A DNA stretch of 54,036 nt, taken from positions 1 to 54,036 of the forward strand of contig CAYPSO010000017.1 in assembly GCA_964413275.1 (NCBI GenBank), in the 5' to 3' direction. Shown here one piece after another: positions 17,776 to 26,144 of this stretch (position 1 is the stretch's first letter; each line of letters begins with the position of its first letter). The notes under the pieces are model-generated. The model worked only from the letters and a program-made list of their open reading frames with translations, ran no database searches and was not told the origin of the DNA. The stretch is from JAABRE01 sp964413275. Its GTDB lineage: Bacteria; Cyanobacteriota; Cyanobacteriia; Cyanobacteriales; JAABRE01. A program made the translations under genes and the position numbers.

Positions 17776-20198
17776 TAATTTTGTGGAAATAATAATTTTA
17801 ATAAAGACTGTAATTGATCTATTTTAACTAAAATATCCTCCGTAATTGGACTTTCATACATTAACTCCCGTACAGGGTAACACTCAAAACTCTCACCTAA
17901 TAGATAATAATGTTTTAATTGTAACTGTTGACTAATAATTAAATAGTCACTTCTAATATAACGAGGAGAGAAAAATTCAATAACTGTAGTTTCTGGAGAA
18001 GAAAACAACAGATTAGTTAATCCTGAGCCATGGGGAGCAACAATATATTTAGCATATTGAAAAAGAGCAATTTGTTCTTGAAAAGCTAAAGTTTCCAAAA
18101 AAATAGGAATAAATCCATAATTAGTAATTAAATCTAATACCTCTGGTTCATTAACAATATGACGATGTTTAGATTTTGCTCTGCTAATATATATACGTTC
18201 GGGATATGGTTTCTGATTAGAAACAGATGTTTTTAAGAAAGTTTCCCTCAGAAAATCAATAGTACCAGATAACGGCCAATCTAAATCCCCCGGAAAGGAG
18301 GGTACAATCAACCTTTGAGCTTGAATATGGGGATGATTATCGCTTTCTATCACCTTTTTTAAAGGAATACCCAATGCTTGTAGGGTTTCTTTTTGATAGG
18401 ATTTTTGTAAACTGTTAACCACAAACCAATCAATTTTATCTAAATTTATACCTCTACGAATCATCATACCAAGTCTAGGAATGACATCAATCAGCCAATG
18501 GTAATAAACATGACCGGCCAAAGTTGATAAAAACACCACATTACCTTCTAGATTTTCTAAGGTAGGCATTTCTTCCTGACTAAAAATAGGATGGCTTCTC
18601 AAATCATGTTTTTCACATCCGGGTAAACGCCAAGGATAAAAACGGGAAATATCCCCTAATAAATAATTATCAGGGGTAATAATGGCAATAGCATTGGAAA
18701 TTAACCAATGATTTTTTTGAGGCACTATCCAAGCCCTCCCTTGGGGAATCATGGCAATAAAAGTTTCAGGCTTTTCCAGAGATAAAGGCTGATTTTGCTC
18801 ACATAAGTAAATTTTTTTTTGGATTTGATTTGGTTGAAATAAATCACAAAGTTTTTTCATGCAGCTAACACAGTTAACTCCAGCACATTGATGAAGTATT
18901 TTTTCTTGAGGAGCAGCAAGAAGATAAAGATTTTGGGGATTTTCTGAGTTTACTTTCTCTTTCCCCCAAATTACCTGAACATAGGATTTCAGGTTAGAAG
19001 CCTCAATCCAACTTTTAGTGAGGGGATAAATTCCTTGGGGAGCAATAGGAGGATTTTTAGGGGCGAAGGAAGGAGCAATAGATAAACGAGAAGTATCAGA
19101 AAGTTGTAAGAGTTTTTCGTAATAATTAATTGCTTGCTCGAAGCATTGTTTTTCAATAAAAATACTAGCTAGTTGAAATAAAATTTTGGGGTGATCTGGT
19201 TCTAAGGCTAAGGCTAAATGATAAATTAAAATAGCCGATTCCAATTTTTTTTGTTTGCTTAAGGATTGACCTAGACGTAAATAAAGCTCAATATCCTTAT
19301 TATTCAACTCAAAGGCAATTTGATAAAAGGCTAAGGCTGGCAAATAACTACCATACTCAAACCAAACATTGGCCCTATATAAATAGGTATAGTAAAGAAA
19401 ATTACTAATTTCCGGCCATGGTTGATTATTTAAAACTCCTTCCAGAAAAGATGCGTAATTGAGTTGAGCTTTTTCTAATACATCATTTCCTGAAAGATTT
19501 TTAATTCGGTTTACCCATGCTTTAACAAAAGAGGGTTTTAAGGATATTGCTTGAGCCAAATATTCCCAAGCTTGTGGTATTTTTCCTAATTTAATCAAAG
19601 CTTTAGCGATGTCACTATAAGCGGCAATATTTTTAGGTTGTAAAGCAATAACTTTTTCAAAACAGATAACAGCCTCGGCATAATCTTGATTATTCATCCA
19701 TAAAGAGCCAAGATTATAATGGGCGATCGCCAATTTAGGGTCTAATTTAATGGCATTATTAAAGTAAATTAAGGCTTGGTCTAATTTATCTTGTTTTAAG
19801 AATAAATAACCAATATTATTATAAATACCCGACCATTGAGGATTTAATTCTAAAGCTTGGTGATAATAAGTAAAAGCTTTAGTAAATTTTTTTTCTTTTT
19901 GTAATAAAAAACCTATATTATTATAAGCATTCAGATGATCGGGGTTATACTCAATTGCTTTTTGATAATTATCAATGGCTTCTGTAATTGCGCCTTCTAC
20001 TTCATAAATCAGAGCTAAATTAAAATAAGCCTCGGCATAATCTGGTTTAGAGGAAATTGCCTTCAGGTAATATTGTTTTGCCTGTGAATATTGGCCACAT
20101 TTATAACAATTCAACCCTAAATTGCAGTTAAATTCAGGGGAATTGGATTCTTTTAAAAGAGTGGACTTACTTCGATCTAATTGATTACCTATTTTCAT
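17775..20198 (-). CDS. TPR-GT61 glycosyltransferase fusion protein
   Basis: 807 residues from the ATG at 20198. A GTG at 20234 would extend it into the adjoining transposon end and is rejected. About 10 TPR-like repeats occupy residues 1-370. A cysteine cluster, C438-x4-C443-x2-C446-x4-C451, suggests a small metal site. The C-terminal ~300 residues match GT61 (DUF563): LSTLAGHVYYHWLIDVIPRL, PERIYISRAKSKHRHIVNE and APHGSGLTNLLFSSPETTVIEFF. It would transfer a sugar (xylose or GlcNAc in eukaryotic relatives; unknown here). First gene of the TPR-transferase operon. A transposon end lies only 2-3 nt upstream of the ATG and no ribosome-binding site is visible there. Confidence 0.88.
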   Translation of the reverse strand: MKIGNQLDRSKSTLLKESNSPEFNCNLGLNCYKCGQYSQAKQYYLKAISSKPDYAEAYFNLALIYEVEGAITEAIDNYQKAIEYNPDHLNAYNNIGFLLQKEKKFTKAFTYYHQALELNPQWSGIYNNIGYLFLKQDKLDQALIYFNNAIKLDPKLAIAHYNLGSLWMNNQDYAEAVICFEKVIALQPKNIAAYSDIAKALIKLGKIPQAWEYLAQAISLKPSFVKAWVNRIKNLSGNDVLEKAQLNYASFLEGVLNNQPWPEISNFLYYTYLYRANVWFEYGSYLPALAFYQIAFELNNKDIELYLRLGQSLSKQKKLESAILIYHLALALEPDHPKILFQLASIFIEKQCFEQAINYYEKLLQLSDTSRLSIAPSFAPKNPPIAPQGIYPLTKSWIEASNLKSYVQVIWGKEKVNSENPQNLYLLAAPQEKILHQCAGVNCVSCMKKLCDLFQPNQIQKKIYLCEQNQPLSLEKPETFIAMIPQGRAWIVPQKNHWLISNAIAIITPDNYLLGDISRFYPWRLPGCEKHDLRSHPIFSQEEMPTLENLEGNVVFLSTLAGHVYYHWLIDVIPRLGMMIRRGINLDKIDWFVVNSLQKSYQKETLQALGIPLKKVIESDNHPHIQAQRLIVPSFPGDLDWPLSGTIDFLRETFLKTSVSNQKPYPERIYISRAKSKHRHIVNEPEVLDLITNYGFIPIFLETLAFQEQIALFQYAKYIVAPHGSGLTNLLFSSPETTVIEFFSPRYIRSDYLIISQQLQLKHYYLLGESFECYPVRELMYESPITEDILVKIDQLQSLLKLLFPQN

Positions 20199-20200
20199 CA

Positions 20201-20687
20201 AAAAAATGGGTTTGAAACCCCGTGCTAGAAGCACGGCTTTATATGTTAAGATAAGAAAATACCACTAAAACCTTAAATGGTGGGTGAAACTCCCAGTGGT
20301 GGGACACCCGTGTTAAATGGTAGTAAACCGAAATGGTTACTCGGTGCCTTTGGCACTCCAGACCCAGCCCCCACAAGCAAAGACATTAAGCGAGTGAACA
20401 AGCGGATGCGGCGACTTGTCGGGTCTCCCGACAAGGCCAGCCGCACCAAGAAGCGGATGCGCAGCGCTCCGAGGTTCCCTCGGAGTATAGCGCGCACCAA
20501 GCAGCATAAAAACAAGTAAACTGAAGGCAATAGCTGACAGTATAGAGGCAATTGACACCGCCTCGTGGACTGCTGCTATAAACGTATTACGGTACGGTAT
20601 AGCAATGTGGTTGTTACGAGCAATGACGAACATTTGTTAGTTATCTCCTCTAAAGAATCCTCGTACCTTTAGGTCGAGGAGTGTCAA
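20201..20687 (+). mobile_element. Non-autonomous IS200/IS605-like element (no transposase or tnpB)
   Basis: Left end AAAAAATGGGTTTGAAACCCCGT with hairpin CCGTGC/GCACGG is nearly the same as the left end of the tnpB element at 37198. The right end has hairpin CCTCG-t-ACC, loop TTTA, GGTCGAGG, then GTGTCAA, matching the tnpB element's right end in shape, extrahelical base and TCAA terminus. Between the ends there is no plausible protein; instead a GC-rich region with many hairpins: GGTGGGTGAAACTCCC, a GTGGTGGGACACCC stem, a CACTC/GGTGCC region, and two 51-bp units. This fits a palindrome-associated or MITE-like derivative, perhaps carrying an RNA. Base composition is clearly richer in GC than its surroundings. 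Confidence 0.8.
20400..20501 (+). repeat. Two tandem 51-bp hairpin repeat units
   Basis: Units 20400-20450 and 20451-20501 are each exactly 51 bp. Both start AAGCGGATGCG and end CGCACCAAG. Their cores differ in sequence but each folds: CTTGTCGGG-TCT-CCCGACAAG and CTCCGAGG-TTC-CCTCGGAG. A third unit lies inverted at 37281-37331. Confidence 0.88.
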
Positions 20688-20712
20688 ATCAGGAAACATT
20701 TAATTTTTCATA

Positions 20713-20753
20713 AAAACAACCAAGGTTTAATTAATATAATCCTTGGTTGTTTT
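20713..20753 (-). terminator. Intrinsic terminator of the short RTX gene
   Basis: 13-bp perfect stem (AAAACAACCAAGG / CCTTGGTTGTTTT) around a 15-nt loop, 33 nt past the stop of the minus-strand gene; the minus-strand RNA ends in a U-run. Confidence 0.85.
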
Positions 20754-20785
20754 AAAGTTATATAGTTGATAAAAAACTAAGCTAA

Positions 20786-21553
20786 TTAGAGGATTTCCCA
20801 GTCTGCCGAGCCATCGCTATCATCGGCATCAAATACGGTGCCCTCTCCAAGATTGGCAATTGTCTGACCATTAACTTGTAAAACACCAGTAGTTTGATCG
20901 TAAGTAACCGTAGGAGTAGCACCAAAGGTAGTTTCATCTAATGCTATTGTATCAACACCAGTTTCAAAGTCTTGAATAACATCAACACCTTGGTTGGCAA
21001 AGAATTCAAATACATCAGCGCCTTCTCCACCTCTTAAGGTATCATCACCAGTACCACCTCTGATGGTATCATTGCCTTCACCACCAAAGATAAGATCGTC
21101 ACCAGCACCACCATTGATTACATCGTCACCAGCACCACCATAGAGAGTATCATTACCATCTTGTACTGGGATACCAGAAGGACTCTGAGTATCACCATAA
21201 ATGGTATCATCACCATCACCACCGTAGATTAGATCGGCTCCCTTGAAGCCTTCTACTATATCGTTACCAGCCCCGGCGGATATTTTGTCACCAATAAAGC
21301 CACCAGTAATAACATCATCACCATCACCAGTGAAAATGTTGGCAGCAATTGCTCCTGAAGGAGCGTCAACCTCAATATCAATATTAGATGTAGGCTGAAC
21401 TACATTAAACTGAGGAGAAACTTCTGGATTTGCTTCATCTGCTGTATCTATTGCTTCATTAACAGGAGTATAAGTTTCCTTTATTACATTACCTTCGCCA
21501 TCGGTTTCTTGGTCGATATTGATAAAATCTGGATTTTCTATGATAGATGACAT
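20786..21553 (-). CDS. RTX (hemolysin-type) calcium-binding repeat protein
   Basis: 255 residues, very acidic. An N-terminal ~75-residue linker leads into GGxGxDxUx nonapeptides at about 78-180 (AGAGNDIVEG, GGDGDDTIYG, GGAGDDVING, GGEGNDTIRG, GGTGDDTLRG), the calcium-binding beta-roll. The C-terminal cap FFANQGVDVIQDFETGVDTIAL resembles that of type I secretion substrates, which carry an uncleaved C-terminal signal; there is no N-terminal signal peptide. It is likely exported to the surface, though no HlyB/HlyD/TolC genes are in the window. It lies between the transposon remnant and a GT2 gene on the same strand (72 nt apart). No enzymatic domain is seen. Confidence 0.85.
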   Translation of the reverse strand: MSSIIENPDFINIDQETDGEGNVIKETYTPVNEAIDTADEANPEVSPQFNVVQPTSNIDIEVDAPSGAIAANIFTGDGDDVITGGFIGDKISAGAGNDIVEGFKGADLIYGGDGDDTIYGDTQSPSGIPVQDGNDTLYGGAGDDVINGGAGDDLIFGGEGNDTIRGGTGDDTLRGGEGADVFEFFANQGVDVIQDFETGVDTIALDETTFGATPTVTYDQTTGVLQVNGQTIANLGEGTVFDADDSDGSADWEIL

Positions 21554-21614
21554 TGTTGATAAATCCTCCTTAAGAGATCAAAAATTATTTTTATTTACTT
21601 TGCAGCAAGTATAG

Positions 21615-21639
21615 CTTAACTTAACTTAACTTAACTTAA
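21615..21639. repeat. Pentanucleotide tandem repeat (CTTAA)x5 over a stop codon
   Basis: Five perfect copies of CTTAA span the stop codon (21626-21628) of the GT2 gene on the minus strand. Slippage would change the last residues (KLS) and stop position. Confidence 0.85.
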
Positions 21640-22618
21640 GTTGGGACAATAAACCTCTGTGATAATACTGAAATAGTTCTTGCAATTGAGGCAAGTTTGC
21701 TAAGTTATCAGCATGGAATTCATCTCCCCATTGCTGGGAAAATTGAGCAAAAGCTTCTGACCAATTTACCATAGTTTCTATAGATAAATGAGATTTATAT
21801 GGCCAAGCTTGTTTAAGATATTGCATCATGTCATCAGGATGACCAGTAGAGTATAAATACCAAGCAATCCAAATGAGACTATCATGACGCACTTTTTTCT
21901 CTAACAAACGAATTTTGATAGGCAAATCAGGTTGAGCAAAGAAATTGTCAAGAACTGCTGACAAAGAATGAGCTTGAGGTAATCCCTTATGCATAGCACT
22001 TTGGGGATGTTGACGATAACCAACGGTTACTTGTCGTAACCAACCAGTTCGACAACCTTTAAGAGCTAAACGTAAAACCAAGTCAGTATCTTCTGCTGGT
22101 GGAAAGCGGGGATCAAAACCGCCTATAGATTCTAACCAATGACGACGAAACATCATAGCAGAAGGCAAAACAGATTTCCATTTTAACCAGTTTTCTAAAT
22201 CTAACTCAGGGACATATTCCCAAGGTTTAATTTCCTTAAGCACTTGACTGTGAGCGTCAACCCTTAGCCAGCCACTATGAACAATCCCTAAATCTGGTTC
22301 AGCGTCAAATCTGGCCACTTGAGCAGCTAGTTTATTGGGTAAGAAATAATCATCTGAATCTAAAAAAGCAACTAACTCCCCTCTAGCTTCACGAATACCG
22401 TGATTACGGGCTATAGCTACTCCTTGATTCGGTTGATAAATATATCGCAGAAGATTTTGGTAAGGTTCTAAAACTATCCTTGTTTGATCAGTTGAGCCGT
22501 CATCAATAACAAGTAACTCAAAGTCACAGTTCTTTTGACTCAGGACACTTTCTACAGCCTGAAGAATATAATCTTGGCAATTATAAGTAGGAATGATTAC
22601 ACTAACTTTTGGAATCAT
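21626..22618 (-). CDS. Family 2 glycosyltransferase
   Basis: 330 residues, GT-A fold. PKVSVIIPTYNCQDYILQAVESVL is the nucleotide-sugar binding start, LLVIDDGSTD and ELVAFLDSDDYFLP (DxD) bind UDP/TDP-sugar and metal, and FPPAEDTDLVLRLALKG carries the ED catalytic-base motif. No membrane segment; cytosolic or peripheral. It lies between two genes for RTX-type proteins, in the same direction as the short one. Substrate unknown; its place suggests glycan or glycoprotein synthesis connected with those surface proteins, which is inference. The 3' end lies in a CTTAA tandem repeat. Confidence 0.9.
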   Translation of the reverse strand: MIPKVSVIIPTYNCQDYILQAVESVLSQKNCDFELLVIDDGSTDQTRIVLEPYQNLLRYIYQPNQGVAIARNHGIREARGELVAFLDSDDYFLPNKLAAQVARFDAEPDLGIVHSGWLRVDAHSQVLKEIKPWEYVPELDLENWLKWKSVLPSAMMFRRHWLESIGGFDPRFPPAEDTDLVLRLALKGCRTGWLRQVTVGYRQHPQSAMHKGLPQAHSLSAVLDNFFAQPDLPIKIRLLEKKVRHDSLIWIAWYLYSTGHPDDMMQYLKQAWPYKSHLSIETMVNWSEAFAQFSQQWGDEFHADNLANLPQLQELFQYYHRGLLSQLKLS

Positions 22619-22875
22619 AACGAGCTATAGATAGAGAGATTAAACATGAACAGACCTACCAAATCGAGTAATTTACGATAACCATCAACCAGATGAATAT
22701 ATTTCCTCCAAAAATATATTGACGAAATATTGTTTCTACTGTTAGGTTTTAACAGAGTAAAAATAGAATTGTCAACATAAAAGATTGCCAAGTTAAAATT
22801 TCAAGTTAAAATATCATCTAAACTTGATTGAAATAGTTAAAACATATAAATTAAGAAGGAAACAAGGATTTGACC

Positions 22876-25350
22876 ATGAGTGAATTTTTTGGTACATTAG
22901 GCCCGGATGAATTAGAACCTAGTGAAGGTAGTTTTGCCTTTGGTGGTGGAAGCTCGGATACCATTACAGGAGCAGCTAACTCAAGGATTTATGGCGGCTC
23001 AGGTGCGGATGTAATCTTCGTTAGCACTGGAAATACAGTTTTTGCCGGCGCAGGCAATGATACTATTCGGAATATTGATGGTGAAAATAATCGAATATTT
23101 GCTGGTGACGGTAATGATGATATTAATGGGGATGCTGGTGATATTTTAGTTGGTGGTGCTGGTGATGATATATTCCGGTATTTCTCAGGTGATTCTGATA
23201 CCACAATTCTTGATTTTAATCAAAATGAAGCAAACGAAGCCGACAAAATGTTCATTGCTTTAGCTGGCATTGGTTTTGATGATTTAACCTTAGATACTGA
23301 CACTAGCGCCGGTGATACCTTAGTCACACTTCCCAATGGTACTGTTTTAGCTACTGTTAAAGGTGTTACTGATCTCACAGAAAATGATTTCATCTTTTTA
23401 ATAGAAGATAATGCTGGTTCTACTTTTGCTGGAGCCTTTGATTTAGGTACTCTCTCTGCTCCTGATACCCTAACTCAACTTGGTTCTTTCAGCGAGGAAG
23501 ACGAGGCTGATATGTACAAAGTCACTTTTGACTCTAATTCTGTTGTTGATATTAGCCTCAGTGGTTTGAGCTCTGAAAATTACGCTGATTTATTCTTAAT
23601 AAGAGATAATGGCGATGGTGTATTTGACCCCTTAACCGATACTTTTGTAGGTGTTTCCCAAAATGATGATGGTAGCGATCAACTAATTAATGCTGAAGTC
23701 TTTGGAGAATATTACATCTTAATCAGTCAAGTTGATGGTGCAACCATTTATGATTTAACTCTTACTACCACAATAGATTTGATTGAGGATAATGCTGGTT
23801 CAACCTTTGCTGGAGCGTTTGATTTAGGTACACTTACTAACACAATATCTAAACCTGGTTCTTTCGGTAGCGTCAACTCAGAAGGCGAAGTTGATGAGTC
23901 TGATATGTATAAATTCAATGTTGCTTCCGATGAGTCTGTAGATATTACCCTCAGTGGACTCAATGCTGAGAATTATGCCGAATTATTCTTGATTCAAGAT
24001 GATGGCGATGGCATATTTGACCCCTTAACTGACACTTTTGTAGGTGTTTCCCAAAATCGAGATGGTAGCGATCAAATAATTGATGTAGATCTACTTGCTG
24101 GTGAATACTTCATTTTAATAGGCAACATCAAAGGAGCAATCAATTATGACTTAGATTTGGCAATTGATGTAGATTTAATTGAAGATGGTGCTGGCTCAAC
24201 CTTTGCTGGAGCTGTTGATTTAGGCACTCTTACTAGCGAAATATCTCAAGCTGGTTCTTTCGGCAGCGTCAACTCAGAAGGCGAAGTTGATGAGTCTGAT
24301 ATGTATAAATTCAATGTTGCTTCCGATGAGTCTGTAGATATTACCCTCAGTGGACTCAATGCTGAGAATTATGCCGAATTATTCTTGATTCAAGATGATG
24401 GCGATGGCATATTTGACCCCTTAACTGACACTTTTGTAGGAAGTTCCCAAAATCGAGATGGTAGCGATCAAGTCATTGACGTAGATTTACTTGCTGGTGA
24501 ATATTTCATTTTACTAAGCAACATCAAAGGCGCAATCAATTATGACTTAGAGTTGGCAATTCCTTTAATTGAAGATGGTGCTGGTTCAACCTTTGCTGGA
24601 GCATTTGATTTAGGTACTATCTCTACTCCTGATACCATAACCAAAGCTGGTTCTTTCAGTGAGGAAGACGAGGCTGATATGTACAAAGTAACTTTTGAGT
24701 CTGATTCCGTTGTTGATATTAGCCTCAGTGGTTTGAACTCTACAAATTATGCTAATTTATTCTTGATTCAGGATGATGGCGATGGCGTTTTTGATGCTAA
24801 CACTGACACCATTATAGGTGCTTCTCAAAACGATGATGGTAGTCCTCAATCCATTAGTGAAGATGTATTTGCTGGTGAATATTTCATTTTAATCGAGCAA
24901 GTTGAAGGTGCAATCAATTATGATCTGAGCTTGACTACAACAGAAATCATCCTAATTGAAGATAATGCTGGTTCAACCTTTGGCGGAGCCTTTGATTTAG
25001 GTACTATCTCCACTCCTGATACCACAACCAAACTTGGTTCTTTCACTGAGGAAGACAATGCGGATATGTACAAAGTCGCTTTTGATGCTAACTCTGTTGT
25101 AAATATTACCCTCACTGGTTTATCTCCTGAAAATTACGCTGATTTATTCTTGATTCAAGATGATGGCGATGGTATATTTGATCCCTTAACTGATACCTTT
25201 GTGGGAAGTTCTCAAAATGATGATGGTAGCGATCAAGTTATTAATGAAATCCTATTGGATGGTGGTGAATTTTACATTTTAATTAGTCAAGTTGCAGGTC
25301 AAACTAATTACGATCTGACTTTGACTACAACAGAGGTAATTCTCTTCTAA
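22876..25350 (+). CDS. Large acidic protein: RTX N-terminus plus five pre-peptidase-like (PPC) repeats
   Basis: 824 residues from the ATG at 22876 (a TTG two codons earlier is possible); GGAAACAAGGA lies upstream. Residues about 25-100 hold RTX nonapeptides (YGGSGADVIF, FAGAGNDTIR, AGDGNDDING, VGGAGDDIFR). Then five ~125-140-residue repeats begin IEDNAGSTFAGAFDLGT and run through ADMYKVTFDSNS, YADLFLIQDDGDGIFDPLTDTFVG to YDLTL. This is the beta-sandwich of bacterial pre-peptidase C-terminal domains. No signal peptide; a type I route is plausible. Repeats 2 and 3 are almost identical at DNA level (from 23857 and 24253), so the array has expanded recently. DGDGxFD segments resemble calcium loops. 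Probably a surface or matrix protein. Confidence 0.85.
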   Translation: MSEFFGTLGPDELEPSEGSFAFGGGSSDTITGAANSRIYGGSGADVIFVSTGNTVFAGAGNDTIRNIDGENNRIFAGDGNDDINGDAGDILVGGAGDDIFRYFSGDSDTTILDFNQNEANEADKMFIALAGIGFDDLTLDTDTSAGDTLVTLPNGTVLATVKGVTDLTENDFIFLIEDNAGSTFAGAFDLGTLSAPDTLTQLGSFSEEDEADMYKVTFDSNSVVDISLSGLSSENYADLFLIRDNGDGVFDPLTDTFVGVSQNDDGSDQLINAEVFGEYYILISQVDGATIYDLTLTTTIDLIEDNAGSTFAGAFDLGTLTNTISKPGSFGSVNSEGEVDESDMYKFNVASDESVDITLSGLNAENYAELFLIQDDGDGIFDPLTDTFVGVSQNRDGSDQIIDVDLLAGEYFILIGNIKGAINYDLDLAIDVDLIEDGAGSTFAGAVDLGTLTSEISQAGSFGSVNSEGEVDESDMYKFNVASDESVDITLSGLNAENYAELFLIQDDGDGIFDPLTDTFVGSSQNRDGSDQVIDVDLLAGEYFILLSNIKGAINYDLELAIPLIEDGAGSTFAGAFDLGTISTPDTITKAGSFSEEDEADMYKVTFESDSVVDISLSGLNSTNYANLFLIQDDGDGVFDANTDTIIGASQNDDGSPQSISEDVFAGEYFILIEQVEGAINYDLSLTTTEIILIEDNAGSTFGGAFDLGTISTPDTTTKLGSFTEEDNADMYKVAFDANSVVNITLTGLSPENYADLFLIQDDGDGIFDPLTDTFVGSSQNDDGSDQVINEILLDGGEFYILISQVAGQTNYDLTLTTTEVILF

Positions 25351-25512
25351 ATTCATTAGTCAAATTGGAAATGATGTCAACTACTCCTTAAATTAGGATA
25401 GTGCTTAGTAACTAAGGAATGGGGATTTAATTATTAGACAGAGTTATTTTAAATATATTGAGAAACTTTGCTAGATTATTTTATCCTCATTCTTAACTAT
25501 CTCAATAAGGGT

Positions 25513-26070
25513 TTAATTGCTATTATTTTCTCCTTGTTCCCATTCTTCTATTTTTCTGTCAATGGCGTATTTAAAATCAATTTTTACGAGGGAAACTTGT
25601 TCGTTGAAATTGTCGATTTGACTGTAAATAAACTCATCATTGAAGCTTGGTTTTCCTAAGATGATTTGATGAGTTTTTTTGTTTGTTAAAGTAATGGTAA
25701 TTTTAGCAAAAGGTTGATCTAGTCCATAAATTTTTTCTTTGTCGGTTGAAATATTAAAATTTTTATCAATTTCTCCATTGGCTAATAAGTTTAATAAATA
25801 AGATATGGCAGCATCGCTGGCATTTTTTTCTTGAGGTTTTTTCATTTGCCAAGGATTAAGTTCATTACCAGTTTTTTCAAAAACTAAGGTTTCATTTTGT
25901 TTTTCTATTTTTAACCCCACAATTTCTTCTTCAGCAAAAGTAAATATTTTTTCTTTATTCTTTTGTATAGTTTCTTTTTTTGTTTTACTTTGAATTTCTG
26001 ATAAGTAAACAAATCCACCTAAAGTTAACGCTATCAACATTAAAACAAGGATATTTTTCGGCAATTTCAT
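25513..26070 (-). CDS. DUF4340 domain protein linked to Gld-like ABC system
   Basis: 185 residues: an N-terminal membrane anchor (about residues 7-25, ILVLMLIALTLGGFVYLSE) and one DUF4340-like domain with EEEIVGLKIEKQNETLVFEK, WQMKKPQEKNASDAAISYLLNLLANGEID and TITLTNKKTHQIILGKPSF. DUF4340 proteins regularly follow GldG-type genes and are thought to belong to the same membrane assembly. It is 74 nt downstream of the GldG-like gene in the same direction. Family length varies; this is a short version with one domain. Confidence 0.8.
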   Translation of the reverse strand: MKLPKNILVLMLIALTLGGFVYLSEIQSKTKKETIQKNKEKIFTFAEEEIVGLKIEKQNETLVFEKTGNELNPWQMKKPQEKNASDAAISYLLNLLANGEIDKNFNISTDKEKIYGLDQPFAKITITLTNKKTHQIILGKPSFNDEFIYSQIDNFNEQVSLVKIDFKYAIDRKIEEWEQGENNSN

Positions 26071-26104
26071 AAATTAGGATTCAGTATTCAGGTAATCGCT
26101 TTTT

Positions 26105-26142
26105 TGCTAATGGCTAAAAGCTAAAAGCTAATTGCTAATTGC
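26105..26142. repeat. Short tandem repeats (GCTAAAA/GCTAATT heptamers)
   Basis: GCTAATGGCTAAAAGCTAAAAGC continues as GCTAATTGCTAATTGCT in the gap between the GldG-like and DUF4340 genes. It is a short-tandem-repeat type common between cyanobacterial genes. Confidence 0.7.
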
Positions 26143-26144
26143 TA

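Noticed and set aside
20273..20633. Three overlapping open frames on both strands in the GC-rich element (80-98 codons)
   Set aside because: They overlap each other, follow the palindromic units, have no ribosome-binding site or recognisable domain, and vanish as soon as the region is viewed as hairpin repeats.
20201..20687. Calling the element interior a HEARO (IscB omega) RNA
   Set aside because: The hairpin-rich interior is suggestive, but I could not match the consensus by eye, and the ATGA/GTGA insertion rule is not met in this orientation. Left as a search to run.
22989..25115. Antisense frames in the RTX/PPC gene
   Set aside because: They mirror the sense repeats (Ser/Pro-rich shadows of GD-rich codons) and have no independent support.
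25468..25659. 63-codon + strand frame overlapping the DUF4340 gene end
   Set aside because: Antisense to a recognisable gene over most of its length and made of hydrophobic AT-rich codons.
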